Shown here one piece after another: positions 50,536 to 59,687 of a stretch of DNA of 64,000 nucleotides. The DNA comes from Acidiphilium sp. (GTDB taxonomy: Bacteria > Pseudomonadota > Alphaproteobacteria > Acetobacterales > Acetobacteraceae). Each line of letters starts with the position of its first letter. Positions within the stretch are counted from its first letter, which is position 1. A program made the position numbers and the translations under genes. Under the pieces are notes generated by a model. It did not search any database. It was not told where the DNA came from and saw only the letters and a program-made list of their open reading frames with translations. The stretch lies in contig JAQTXH010000003.1 of the NCBI GenBank assembly GCA_028688905.1, positions 186,001 through 250,000 of the forward strand, written 5' to 3'.

Positions 50536-52893
50536 TCAATGCCATCGCCGCGCGGTGCTGGGGCCGGGCCGGGCGTTCCAGGCTTTCAGCCAGTCCAGCA
50601 ACGCCTGATCACGCAGCGGCACCGTGAACAAGCTGCCCTGGCCATCCTCGAACCCCAGTTCGCTCAAAAGGGCGCGATGCGCCGCCGTCTTGGCTCCTTC
50701 GCCGGTCACGACGATGCCGATCTCGCGGGCCATGCGGGTCACATTGCGCAAAATCGTGCGCCGCCGGCTATCGTCCATCGCATCGCGGATCAGGGAACGG
50801 TCGATTTTCAGCCGATCGAACCTGAAATAATACAGGGTCGCGATCGATGAATATCCCGAGCCGAAATCATCCAGCCCCAGCCGGCAGCCCAGCGCCTTGA
50901 TTTCATCGAGTGCCGCGATGGTCTGTGGCGTCATCTCCAAAATCGCGGTCTCGGTCAGTTCAAACTCGATCCGCTGGGGTGCCACATCGTAGCGCGCCAG
51001 CGTCGCCGCGATTGTCGCGGTCAGCGTCGAGTCGTGCAACTGCACCGCCGACAGATTGATCGAAACGGAAACCTCGGCGGGCAGCCTGGCGGCAAACGCG
51101 CACGCCGCCCCGATCACATAGCGGCCAATCGGAATAATCGCCCCGCTGTGCTCTGCCTCGGGGACGAAAAAATCGGGACGCAGCACGCCGTGGTCGGGGT
51201 GGTTCCAGCGGATCAACGCTTCGACCGCACTCAGCCGCCCGCTCGCCAGCCGCACGATCGGCTGATACTCCATATAAAACGCGTCGAGGTCGAGGGCGTT
51301 GTTCAGCGCAAAAACGATATCCCGGCGCATCCGGCTTTGCCGGTCCGGCCCGGTCGCGAACGCCCGGTGGGTTCCGCGCCCCTCGGACTTGGCGCGATAG
51401 AGCGCGAGGTCGGCGGCGTAGTGGACATCGGCCGGATTCTGCCCCGCCTGTGCGACCACCGCGATACCGACGCAGGTGCCGATCGCCAGGCTGACCGCCT
51501 CGATCACGAACGGCGTCGCCAGTTGCGCCACGATTTGCGCGGCAATCGCCTCCGCCGTCGCCAGATCGGTCGCCGGCATGACGATGGCGAACTCATCGCC
51601 CCCCAGCCGAAACGGGCGATCCTGCTCGCGCAGGCAGCCCAGCATGCGCCCCACCGCCGCCACCAGCAGGGCATCGCCGGTCTGATGGCCGAACCGGTCG
51701 TTCACCGGTTTGAAATGATCGAGATCGATACAGAGCAGCGCCCCACCGCAACATCCCGGATCGGCGCAGAGCGCTTCCAACGCGCTATCGAAACTCATTC
51801 GGTTGGCCAGCCCGGTCAAGTTGTCGTGACGCGCGAAATATTCGATTTTCTGCTCCGCCAGCCGGTGGGCCGTCACGTCCGACCCCACCCCGCGATAGCC
51901 CGCGAACGTGCCATCGGCGGTAAACGCCGGTTTCCCGGTAATCGACCAGCAGCGCGTTTCCCCACCAATCCGCAAATCGACCCGGGCCTCGTGAAACGCC
52001 CCGAATTGCCCGAGATGCGCGAGCAATCCCGCCGTGCCATCGGTCTGGTCGTCATCCGCGCGGACGACCCGGTGCTCGTTCAAAAAATCGGTCAGCGACG
52101 TGCTACGAAGACGCTCCTGGGTGGTGCCGGCCGCTTCGGCAAACCGCGCCGACGGCCGCACCAGATTGAGATCGGCATCCGCCTCCCATAAAAAATCGCT
52201 CGCCCCTTCCTCAAAATCCCGCAGCAGCAACCCGATCACCTCTTTCTGGCGCTCCGCCTCGATGCGCTTTAGCTCACGATCAACGACATTTGCATCGACC
52301 GACAGGATCGTCATAAATGTCAGAAAAGCATAGCTGCTGAGAACTATAATACGAAGGTACGGCACTTCGTTGTTGTCTAACAAAAGGGCCGTGTAAAATC
52401 CGATCGTAATCGGCACCCAAAGAGAAAAAGAACATACCGCAGGTCCTGAAAATGCTGGAACCGACATCAATGCCACGCCTAGTGCGTAAAGAAGGCTTGT
52501 CTGAATCAAATCAGAACTATGACCCCCTGCAATTAGAACTAAAGACCAAAATAAACCTGTAAATACCGCAACAGAACAAAAAATTAATTTAAATATAAAT
52601 AATCCAGCTGCTTTTCTTTTTGTTTTTAGCCAGATCTGCGAATAACTAAACAATGCAATATAGCTTAAAAGTACACCGATAACACCTACATGCAGCATCG
52701 TGCTTTCGCTACAATTCCAAAAACTCCAAGCAATTGCAATTGCAACAACGGTGCCAGAAATCACCATTCGTGGCGCCAAACGAGCGCGGAACGTCAACTG
52801 AGCGACACTGACTTGCTGCCATGTCTCAGTCGATAATTCGGCCCTAATTCGTGACAAATGAGTTAATTTTGTAACGAAATCGAAAAGCCGCAT
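50536..52893 (-). CDS. Membrane GGDEF-EAL protein with PAS domain (c-di-GMP turnover)
   Basis: The 785-residue protein has six to seven N-terminal membrane helices (residues about 30-185), a PAS domain, a GGDEF domain and an EAL domain. GGDEF is intact at 431-435 with the inhibitory REQD site upstream. EAL (residue 558) has its usual partners: SINLSA, ELTE, LDDFGSGYSS and K in RLKID. The later GEGAKT replaces the common AEGVET. Both c-di-GMP synthesis and breakdown are possible. The membrane part is encoded by clearly more AT-rich DNA than the catalytic part. Confidence 0.92.
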   Translation of the reverse strand: MRLFDFVTKLTHLSRIRAELSTETWQQVSVAQLTFRARLAPRMVISGTVVAIAIAWSFWNCSESTMLHVGVIGVLLSYIALFSYSQIWLKTKRKAAGLFIFKLIFCSVAVFTGLFWSLVLIAGGHSSDLIQTSLLYALGVALMSVPAFSGPAVCSFSLWVPITIGFYTALLLDNNEVPYLRIIVLSSYAFLTFMTILSVDANVVDRELKRIEAERQKEVIGLLLRDFEEGASDFLWEADADLNLVRPSARFAEAAGTTQERLRSTSLTDFLNEHRVVRADDDQTDGTAGLLAHLGQFGAFHEARVDLRIGGETRCWSITGKPAFTADGTFAGYRGVGSDVTAHRLAEQKIEYFARHDNLTGLANRMSFDSALEALCADPGCCGGALLCIDLDHFKPVNDRFGHQTGDALLVAAVGRMLGCLREQDRPFRLGGDEFAIVMPATDLATAEAIAAQIVAQLATPFVIEAVSLAIGTCVGIAVVAQAGQNPADVHYAADLALYRAKSEGRGTHRAFATGPDRQSRMRRDIVFALNNALDLDAFYMEYQPIVRLASGRLSAVEALIRWNHPDHGVLRPDFFVPEAEHSGAIIPIGRYVIGAACAFAARLPAEVSVSINLSAVQLHDSTLTATIAATLARYDVAPQRIEFELTETAILEMTPQTIAALDEIKALGCRLGLDDFGSGYSSIATLYYFRFDRLKIDRSLIRDAMDDSRRRTILRNVTRMAREIGIVVTGEGAKTAAHRALLSELGFEDGQGSLFTVPLRDQALLDWLKAWNARPGPSTARRWH

Positions 52894-52941
52894 CAATTGT
52901 TTGTTCCGTAATTTCTAAAAATTGTATGATATCCAAGTTAA

Positions 52942-53460
52942 GATGTACTTAATTTTATCCAAATAATTTATTTCCGTTTATCATGTGTCCCACTCGAAAT
53001 CAGCTGTGGAGCAGACCTATGGACGGAAACAATTTTTCGGTCCTCAAAAACCAGTCGCCATCTGGAAGTACATTGGACAAAGCCTAGTGGCAATGATCTT
53101 GAGGTGCAACTTGAGATTGGGTCACGGCTTACTGAAATTGCCTATCGCTTACGCTACGATGCTTATTACAATGGCGGTTTCATACCTGAAAATTTCGACA
53201 ATCTTTTCGCCGGCGAATACGATCTTTATGGCATTGGTCATACAGCTATCATTTTTCAAAGCGGCACTCCCGCTGCAACCGTCAGAATTGCTCGGCACGA
53301 CCCGCTGGGCAGTGAAAATGATCGCCACGAATTGCCTGCCATGAAGATGTTTGGGAGCGAGATCAGGTCTGTTGTGGCGGCATTAGAAACAAAAAATCGA
53401 TCTTCACGGGCGATCGAGATAAATCGTTTAGCGCGAGCGACAAATTTTGCAAAGACATAA
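52942..53460 (+). pseudogene. Fragment of an N-acyltransferase-like protein (FeeM/autoinducer-synthase type)
   Basis: A frame without stops runs from 52942 to 53460, but its only clear start is a GTG at 53104, giving 118 residues. The visible part has RLRYDAYYNGGFIP, PAATVRIARHDPL and AIEINRLARATNF, which resembles acyl-ACP-using acyltransferases of the FeeM/GNAT type. It stops where the conserved core normally continues for another 60-80 residues. It lies in AT-rich DNA next to the AT-rich half of the GGDEF-EAL gene. A small intact protein is the alternative. Confidence 0.45.
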
Positions 53461-53556
53461 ATGTTGTGTTTGCTCTATTTTGAGTCGCTGCCTATTTGTT
53501 TTTAAATTTTGATGCTGATGTTGTATTTAATGCGGTTCGATCCCGCACCGCTATGT

Positions 53557-55155
53557 TTAATACCCCAGTGCGCAGCCGTCCTTGCGGGGGTCGGACCCGC
53601 CAATCAAAAGACCGCGGTCAGGGTCGATCAGAATGGCCTGGCCGCCGCCGAGCGGGCGGGTGACCTGGGTAATGCGGTGTCCCCTTGCGATCAGGCCGTC
53701 GATGCTGGTCTGGGGGACACCGCGTTCGACCTCGACGGTGCCGCCATAGGGAAATACGCGCGGCAGATCGAGCGATTCCTGGATATCCAGGCCGTAGTGA
53801 CGCCAATTGGTGAGCAGCCAGGATTGGCCCATCGGCTGGTAGTGGCCGCCCATGACACCGAACGGCATGATGGCGTGGCCGTTTTTTGTGGCCATTCCGG
53901 GGATGATGGTGTGCATCGGGCGTTTGCCGGGCGCGATCACGTTGGGATGGCCGCGGGTGAGCGAAAACCCGAGGCCCCGATTGTGCAGGACGATGCCGGT
54001 GCCGGGGGCGATGATGCCGGAGCCGAAGCTCTGATACGTCGAGTTGATGAAGGAGCAGGCGTTGCCCTCGGGATCGACGACACAGAGATAAACGGTGTCG
54101 CGATGGGCGGGGAGCAGGGTTTCCCCGGCGCGCGGAAGGTTTTTAAGGGTTTGTTCATCATTGATCAGTAGTCTCAGCGACGTCAGGTAATCATCGCTGA
54201 GGAGGTGCTGGATGGGGATTTCAGAGTGTTCGGGGTCGGCGAGCAGGGCGTCGCGGTCGCGGTAGACCAGGCGGGCGGCTTCGATATGGCGGTGCAGACG
54301 GATCGGACCGAGTGGACCATCCGGCGCGGGGCCGAAGCCTTCGATAATGCCGAGGAGCATCAGGGCAAGAAGGCCGGAGCCATTGGGCGGACATTCCCAT
54401 ATGGTGAGGCCGTCGAAATCGCGCTCGACCGGGGCGACGAAGGTGGCGGCGGTGCGGCCCGCGGCGAAATCCAGTTCAGTGTGCAGACCGCCGCGGGCGC
54501 GGAGTTCGGCGACCATGCGCGAAGCGATTTCGCCCTCGTAAAAGGCCTTCGCGCCGTGGGTGGCGATGGCGCGGAGGCTGCGGGCGAGCTCGGGCTGGTG
54601 GATGATGGTGCCGGGCGTGGGGGGGTTGCCGTGGGGCAGCAGGGCGCGGGCACCGGTTTTGCGGAGTTTGTCGGCGGCGATCGCCCAGTCGAACGCGACG
54701 CGGGGGGCAACCGGAAAACCGGCTTCGGCATAATGGATCGCCGGGGCGAGGGCGGCGGCGAGGTCGCGGTTGCCGTGGGCGGCGAGCAGGGTTTCCCAGG
54801 CCGCGACGGCACCGGGGATGGTGACACCGTGTGGCGAAGTGGGGTCGAGACTGATGATGCCGCGGCTTTCGTAATTGTCGAGGGTTGCGGCGGCGGGGGC
54901 ACGACCCGAGCCGTTGAGAGCGATAACCTCGGGGCTGCCGGCTTTTTTATAGAGGCAGAAGCAGTCGCCGCCGATCCCGGTCGATTGCGGTTCGATCACC
55001 GCGAGGGTGGCGGCGGCGGTGATCGCGGCATCGAGCGCGTTGCCACCGGCGCGGAGGGCCTCGATGGCGGCGAGGGTTGCCGCCGGCATCGAGGTCGCGG
55101 CCATCGCACGGCTGGCATAGACAGTGCTGCGGCCGGGGAGATGGAAATCGCGCAT
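53557..55155 (-). CDS. ggt: Gamma-glutamyltransferase family protein
   Basis: The enzyme splits gamma-glutamyl bonds, for instance in glutathione, after cleaving itself at a threonine. The 532-residue precursor shows ALDAAITAAATLAVIEPQST (N-terminal large subunit), the nucleophile Thr354 in RDTVYLCVVD, FINSTYQSFGSGI and the terminal GGSDPRKDGCALGY. The wording is closer to YwrD-like members than to the classical periplasmic enzyme. No clear signal peptide is seen. The start has a perfect aggagg six bases upstream. Confidence 0.92.
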   Translation of the reverse strand: MRDFHLPGRSTVYASRAMAATSMPAATLAAIEALRAGGNALDAAITAAATLAVIEPQSTGIGGDCFCLYKKAGSPEVIALNGSGRAPAAATLDNYESRGIISLDPTSPHGVTIPGAVAAWETLLAAHGNRDLAAALAPAIHYAEAGFPVAPRVAFDWAIAADKLRKTGARALLPHGNPPTPGTIIHQPELARSLRAIATHGAKAFYEGEIASRMVAELRARGGLHTELDFAAGRTAATFVAPVERDFDGLTIWECPPNGSGLLALMLLGIIEGFGPAPDGPLGPIRLHRHIEAARLVYRDRDALLADPEHSEIPIQHLLSDDYLTSLRLLINDEQTLKNLPRAGETLLPAHRDTVYLCVVDPEGNACSFINSTYQSFGSGIIAPGTGIVLHNRGLGFSLTRGHPNVIAPGKRPMHTIIPGMATKNGHAIMPFGVMGGHYQPMGQSWLLTNWRHYGLDIQESLDLPRVFPYGGTVEVERGVPQTSIDGLIARGHRITQVTRPLGGGQAILIDPDRGLLIGGSDPRKDGCALGY

Positions 55156-55287
55156 CGTGCCTCCTGATCGGACCAATCGTCGCACCCTGCGATGCGGTTG
55201 ACAATCGGGGGGTGCGGGCGGGGGACGCGGGCAGAGGTCGCGGGGTGGAGTGGTTGACAAGGGCGATGGTCTGGCCAATGCGGAGCT

Positions 55288-55632
55288 ATGGTCAATAAAA
55301 CCGTAAGCTATGGCGATTTCGAGCGGGTCGATATCCGGGTCGGCACGGTGGTCGATGCCCAGCCGTTTCCCGAGGCACGTAAGCCGGCGATCAAGCTCTG
55401 GATCGATTTCGGCGCGGATCTCGGGGTGAAGCGGTCGTCGGCGCAACTCACGGTGCATTATGCGCCGGACCGGCTGATCGGGCGGCAGGTGTGCGCGGTG
55501 GTGAATTTTCCGCCCCGGCAGATCGGGCCGTTCATGTCCGAGGTGTTGACCCTTGGGTTACCCGACGCGGAGGGTGCGGTTGTGTTGGTCAAGCCGGACT
55601 TCATCGTGCCGGACGGGGGGAAGCTTTTCTGA
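55288..55632 (+). CDS. csaA: CsaA-like tRNA-binding-domain protein
   Basis: The 114-residue OB-fold protein matches Csa[25 protein letters not shown] (given by its ends), the central LTVHYAP and the C-terminal [12 protein letters not shown]. CsaA has chaperone and secretion-related activity in Bacillus, and the fold binds tRNA. It is divergent from ggt and its stop overlaps the next gene by one base. Confidence 0.9.
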   Translation: MVNKTVSYGDFERVDIRVGTVVDAQPFPEARKPAIKLWIDFGADLGVKRSSAQLTVHYAPDRLIGRQVCAVVNFPPRQIGPFMSEVLTLGLPDAEGAVVLVKPDFIVPDGGKLF

Positions 55633-56102
55633 TGGCGCAACATTATTATACGGTGTCGTGGGACCAGTTGCACCGCGATTCCAAGGCACTGGCCTGGCGG
55701 TTGATCACGCTGCGCCCGTTTACCGGGATTGTGGCGATCACCCGTGGCGGGTTGATTCCGGCGGCAATCGTCGCGCGCGAACTGGAATGCCGGTTGATCG
55801 AAACCGTGTCGATCGTGACGTACGACGAGGAAGTCCGGGGCGTGCCGGTGGTGACCAAGCCGCCGGTCGCGGCGGGCGATGGCACCGGGTTTTTGATCAT
55901 CGACGACCTGGTCGATACCGGTACCACCGCGCGCCAGGTGCGCGGGTTGCTGCCGCGCGCGCATTTCGCAACCGTGTATGCCAAGCCGGCGGGCAAGGCG
56001 CTGGTCGACACGTTTATTACCGAAGTGTCGCAGGACACCTGGATTTTGTTCCCTTGGGACACCGAGGCGCAGTTCATCGCGCCGCTCGCCCGCCAGGGGT
56101 AA
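55632..56102 (+). CDS. gpt: Xanthine phosphoribosyltransferase
   Basis: The 156-residue purine salvage enzyme joins xanthine or guanine to PRPP. It has [17 protein letters not shown] near the N-terminus and the PRPP loop [17 protein letters not shown]. The length and W-rich C-terminus ([12 protein letters not shown]) match Gpt. The start overlaps the csaA stop (TGATG). It feeds the purine pool that the xanthine dehydrogenase at the window start would drain. Confidence 0.92.
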   Translation: MAQHYYTVSWDQLHRDSKALAWRLITLRPFTGIVAITRGGLIPAAIVARELECRLIETVSIVTYDEEVRGVPVVTKPPVAAGDGTGFLIIDDLVDTGTTARQVRGLLPRAHFATVYAKPAGKALVDTFITEVSQDTWILFPWDTEAQFIAPLARQG

Positions 56103-56111
56103 GCCGATGCC

Positions 56112-56181
56112 GCGATAGAGCCTGATCGTTTAAGGACGCACAGGCTCTATCGCTATTTTGGCGAGCAATATGGCTCTATTT
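56112..56181 (+). repeat. Dispersed palindromic repeat, copy A (best copy)
   Basis: A perfect 13-bp inverted repeat (gcgatagagcctg at 56112-56124, caggctctatcgc at 56141-56153) is followed by tattttggcgagcaatatgg and ctctat. It lies between convergent gpt and the cytochrome gene, whose stop codon is formed by the repeat's last bases. Confidence 0.8.
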
Positions 56182-56661
56182 GACGTTGCGGCCCATGGGC
56201 GTGTTTTTCGATAGCGCGATCAGATAGACCTCGAGATCGACCATGACCGGGCTGTTGTAGGCGGGCGCGGTGCCGCCGATGCCGGCGCGGATGCAATGAA
56301 CCAACTGGCGTTGCAGGGTGAAAACCTCGTGTTTTTTCGGGTTATAGCGCGGAAAATCGGTCGCACTGCCGACCAGGCTGGCAATATGCCTGCCGTCCGG
56401 CATGGTGCCCTGGGTTTTGCCGCCATTGGTGTGGCAAGTGTCGCAGGTGACGGACCGGCTATGGAAGGCCATGTCCGGTACCCAGGTGCGGGTGCTGCCG
56501 AAACTGTCGCCGACGTAAATTTTTTTACCCTGAGCGATGGCCTGGCGCATCGAACCCACCTGCGCGCTCATTGCGGATGTAGGTGCGGGGGCCGCCTGGG
56601 CAGCGGTGAGGCAGAGCAACAGAGCAGTGAGGGGGGTGAGTATGGCGACGGGCCTGATCAT
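56176..56661 (-). CDS. Periplasmic c-type cytochrome, SoxA/TsdA-like domain
   Basis: The 161-residue protein has a signal peptide (about residues 1-24, ending AAQA) and one haem motif CDTCH at 73-77. The surrounding pattern, with VFTLQRQLVHCIRAG and SPVMVDLEVYLIALS, resembles single domains of SoxA and thiosulfate dehydrogenase TsdA. A cysteine (LVHC) stands where those families have conserved residues. It is alone, so its redox partner is unknown. A gaagga ribosome site lies upstream. Confidence 0.8.
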   Translation of the reverse strand: MIRPVAILTPLTALLLCLTAAQAAPAPTSAMSAQVGSMRQAIAQGKKIYVGDSFGSTRTWVPDMAFHSRSVTCDTCHTNGGKTQGTMPDGRHIASLVGSATDFPRYNPKKHEVFTLQRQLVHCIRAGIGGTAPAYNSPVMVDLEVYLIALSKNTPMGRNVK

Positions 56662-56819
56662 CGGAGCGGTTTTCCTTCTTTGGACGGATTTCGAGCATAG
56701 ACTGGTCAAACGCTGCAATGGCGGTAATTTTTTTTCGCGGCAATTTTTATTTGGGTTGGGCTTGTTTTAGATGGTATTTAGATATATCTAGTTAGTATCG
56801 ATAAACCGGAGAACGACAA

Positions 56820-57428
56820 ATGAACCTATTTGAACGGATGATGGCGGCGCACGACGGGCGGCACGCCAATGGCTGCGCGGGGCGGCGTTTCGCGTTCGGC
56901 GGGCGCTGCGGCCCCGATCAGGGCGGTCCCCGGCAGGGGCGGTTTGGCGGCGGCGGCCGGTTTGGGCGCGACGGGCGGTTGCGGCGGTTGCTGGAACACG
57001 GCGATTTACGTCTGCTGGTACTGCACCTGATTGGCGAAAAGCCGCGCCATGGCTACGAGATCATCAAGGCGATCGAGGATTTGGCGGGGGGGGCCTATGC
57101 GCCCAGCCCCGGCGTGGTTTACCCGACGCTGTCTATGCTGGAAGATCTCGGGCAGGTGAGCGGCGAGACCGAGGGCAGCCGCAAAAGCTTCACGATCACC
57201 GAGGCAGGCCGGGTGGAACTGGCGGCGAACCGCGCGGAGGTCGAGGTCATTCTGGCGCGGATTGCGGCGGCGCAGGCGCATGAACCAGCCCTTCCGGTGG
57301 TCCGCGCGATGGAGAATTTGAAAACCGCGCTGCGGCTGAAACTCGCGACCGGGATCGCCGCGCCGGAGGTGGCCCGACGGATCGCCGATGCGATCGACCA
57401 GGCCGCCCGCACGATCGAGGATCTTTGA
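56820..57428 (+). CDS. PadR-family transcriptional regulator with glycine-rich leader
   Basis: The 202-residue regulator has a 55-residue glycine/arginine-rich leader, then the PadR winged helix (LRLLVLHLIGEKPRHGYEIIKAIED by its ends; GVVYPTLSMLEDLGQV) and a helical dimer domain. The arginine-rich leader is common in PadR proteins that control multidrug efflux. Its target is not obvious from the neighbours. The upstream bases are AT-rich and include the gagaacgac ribosome region. Confidence 0.88.
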   Translation: MNLFERMMAAHDGRHANGCAGRRFAFGGRCGPDQGGPRQGRFGGGGRFGRDGRLRRLLEHGDLRLLVLHLIGEKPRHGYEIIKAIEDLAGGAYAPSPGVVYPTLSMLEDLGQVSGETEGSRKSFTITEAGRVELAANRAEVEVILARIAAAQAHEPALPVVRAMENLKTALRLKLATGIAAPEVARRIADAIDQAARTIEDL

Positions 57429-57465
57429 CGCGACGGCATCGAGCGGGTGCCGATGCTTTGGTCTC

Positions 57466-57490
57466 CGATTTTACGAGCAATATTGCCCTT
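57466..57490 (+). repeat. Dispersed repeat, partial copy D
   Basis: The segment attttacgagcaatattgcc resembles the tail of copies A and B. It lies between convergent padR and desaturase genes. The palindromic head is not recognisable. Confidence 0.5.
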
Positions 57491-57493
57491 GCG

Positions 57494-58483
57494 TCAGGCC
57501 AGGGCGTTGTTGAACGGCACCAGTTTCCGCCGCTCGGTGTCCCACAGGGCGAGCCGCGCGCATTTCAGGCTCGCCCACAACGTCAGGCGCGGTGCGGCCT
57601 GAAACGCCGCGTTGGCTTCATGGCAGGCCCGCAGCCGATAGTTCGGAATCCGGCTCGACAGATGATGGATGTGGTGAAACCCGATATTGCCGGTCATCCA
57701 ATGCAGCACGCGTGGCAAATCGTAAAACGAGGCCCCTCTCAGCGCAGCCGTCTGGAAGTCCCACTGTGGCCGGGCTTCCCAGTACGTGTCTTCGAACTGA
57801 TGTTGAATATAGAACAGCCAAACCCCGATCGTCGCCGCCAGAACCATCGCCGGCAGCCACCCCAGCAGCACGGCGGCGGGGCCGAGGGTCAGGATCAGGA
57901 CGACCAGAAGGGCGGCGAGGGCGGCGTTGGTGCCCAGCACGCTCAGCCAGTCCCGCCAGCGCCGGCGCGGATCGCCGGGCGGTATCCGATTGCTGATCAG
58001 GAACAGCCACACCGGTCCCAGGCCGAACAACACCGCCGGATGGCGATACAGCCGATACTGTAGCCGCCGCCAGCGCGGCAGCGCGCGATATTCGGGAACC
58101 GTGAGCGTCGTCACGTCCCCAATGCCGCGCCGGTCCAAATTCCCTGTGGTGGCATGATGTACCGCATGCGCCGCCCGCCACGTGGTATAGGGCGTCAGCG
58201 TCAGAACCCCGAGCATCAGGCCCACCGCGTCGTTCGCCCAGCGGCGGGAGAAAAACGAGCCATGGCCGCAGTCATGCTGAAACATGAACAAACGCAGCAG
58301 CAGCACGGCACCTGCCGGAAACAGCAGCATGCCCGCCCAGTAGCCGTGGTCGAGCGCCACCAGCATCAGGCCCATCACCGCCACGAACGGCACCAAGGTG
58401 CCGAGCAGTTGGGCCAGCGCAAGCTTCGTATCGGGCTTCAGGTAAGGCGCAATCATGGTGCGCCAGGAAACATCAGATGACAT
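57494..58483 (-). CDS. Membrane fatty-acid desaturase
   Basis: This di-iron enzyme introduces a double bond into acyl lipid using oxygen. The 329-residue protein has four to six hydrophobic segments and three histidine boxes: HDCGHG, HAVHH and FHHIHH. These match the omega-6/DesA-like class. It lies downstream of the AAA+ regulator at 58629 in the same direction, with 145 bases between and no sigma54 site there. Regulation by that gene is only a guess from position. Confidence 0.9.
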   Translation of the reverse strand: MSSDVSWRTMIAPYLKPDTKLALAQLLGTLVPFVAVMGLMLVALDHGYWAGMLLFPAGAVLLLRLFMFQHDCGHGSFFSRRWANDAVGLMLGVLTLTPYTTWRAAHAVHHATTGNLDRRGIGDVTTLTVPEYRALPRWRRLQYRLYRHPAVLFGLGPVWLFLISNRIPPGDPRRRWRDWLSVLGTNAALAALLVVLILTLGPAAVLLGWLPAMVLAATIGVWLFYIQHQFEDTYWEARPQWDFQTAALRGASFYDLPRVLHWMTGNIGFHHIHHLSSRIPNYRLRACHEANAAFQAAPRLTLWASLKCARLALWDTERRKLVPFNNALA

Positions 58484-58628
58484 GGAGAGATGACATGGGG
58501 TTTTCAGAAAAATGTGGGATTAAGGTGAGGCACCGCGACCGATTTTGCAGCCGTCCGTTCATCGGTGCATGTAGCATAATCGGATGGTGCCCACTTGTCG
58601 ATCAGCCCGCTGCCATTGGCCGGGGAGA

Positions 58629-59687
58629 TCAGCCGGGCGCGTGTCGCCCCATCCGCCGGTACAGGGTGCTGCGCGAAATGCCCAGCTGCCGCGCCGCCCC
58701 GGTCAAATTGCCCCCGGCGGTCTCGATCGCACGCTGCACCATCTGGTATTCGATGTCGGCAAGCCGGGTTGCCGCATTCACGGTACTGGCTTCGACACTC
58801 CGTATATCCTCTGGTATTTCCTCGATACCAACGTCCTCGGTTTCACCCACCAGCAACAGAACTTCGATCAGATTGTGCAATTCCCGCACATTGCCCGGCC
58901 AATCGTAGCGCCCCAGCGCCGCAGTCACCTCGGCCCCAAACCGGCGCGGCATCACGCCGTGACACGCGGCGACGGTCGCGTTGAAATGTTTGATCAATAA
59001 TTCGACATCGCCTTCCCGGTCGCGCAGCGGCGGCAAAGTGATGCCGGTCAGGTTCAGCCGGTAGAACAGATCCCGCCGGAACCGCCCCGCCGCCACGTCG
59101 CCCCGCAGATCATGGTTGGTCATGGCGATCAGCCGCACCGCCACCCGGCGCGGGGCCACCTCGCCCCACCGATAGATCGCGCCTTCTTCCATCGCGCGGA
59201 GCAACACGGCCTGAAGGTCGAGCGGCAAGGCACCGATCTCATCGAGGCACAGCGTCCCGCCGTCGGCCAACTCGTACCGCCCGGCCGGCTCCGCTGCCGT
59301 GGTTCCGGCATAGGCGCCCGTCGCGTGGCCGAACAATTCGGCACCGATCAAGGTCTTCGACACGGCACCGCAATTGAACACCACGAACGGGGCGGCGGCA
59401 TCGAGGGTGTCATGCATCGCGCGCGCCAGTAGCGCTTTGCCGACGCCGGTTTCCCCGAGGATCAGCACCGGCACCGGGTAGCGCGCCAGTTGTGCGGCGC
59501 GTTCGAGGGTTTGCAGCATCACCGGGCTGGCGGTGATAATATGGTGAAATTCCCCCCGCCCTGCCGCGATCTCCGGCCCAACGGCCGATCCGACCGGCCG
59601 ATCGTGCTGGGGCGCTGTGATCTTCGCCCGGGTCGTGCGATCACCGAGCGGCGCTTGGTCGGCGGCAACGGTCATGACGTCCCGCAT
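58629..59687 (-). CDS. AAA+ enhancer-binding-protein homologue with degenerate GAFTGA loop
   Basis: The 352-residue protein has no large sensor domain, a central AAA+ domain (Walker A GETGVGKA from residue 78, Walker B CLDEIGALPL) and a C-terminal Fis helix-turn-helix (LTGAARQLGISRSTLYRRMG). The sigma54-contacting loop reads GAYAGT at 124-129 instead of GAFTGA, losing the key threonine. Such changes usually mean loss of sigma54 activation, as in TyrR-like proteins. Its upstream region carries an FNR-type box and a sigma54-type site. ATG at 59687 is chosen; GTG 59696 and ATG 59675 also exist. Confidence 0.85.
   Translation of the reverse strand: MRDVMTVAADQAPLGDRTTRAKITAPQHDRPVGSAVGPEIAAGRGEFHHIITASPVMLQTLERAAQLARYPVPVLILGETGVGKALLARAMHDTLDAAAPFVVFNCGAVSKTLIGAELFGHATGAYAGTTAAEPAGRYELADGGTLCLDEIGALPLDLQAVLLRAMEEGAIYRWGEVAPRRVAVRLIAMTNHDLRGDVAAGRFRRDLFYRLNLTGITLPPLRDREGDVELLIKHFNATVAACHGVMPRRFGAEVTAALGRYDWPGNVRELHNLIEVLLLVGETEDVGIEEIPEDIRSVEASTVNAATRLADIEYQMVQRAIETAGGNLTGAARQLGISRSTLYRRMGRHAPG

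Noticed and set aside
52985-53344. Frame giving a 119-residue hydrophobic protein
   Set aside because: It overlaps the acyltransferase-like fragment in another frame and has no recognisable pattern; the other frame has better protein character.
58484-58628. Sigma54 site in front of the desaturase
   Set aside because: TGGCA occurs on the minus strand but the following TTGC at correct spacing is missing.
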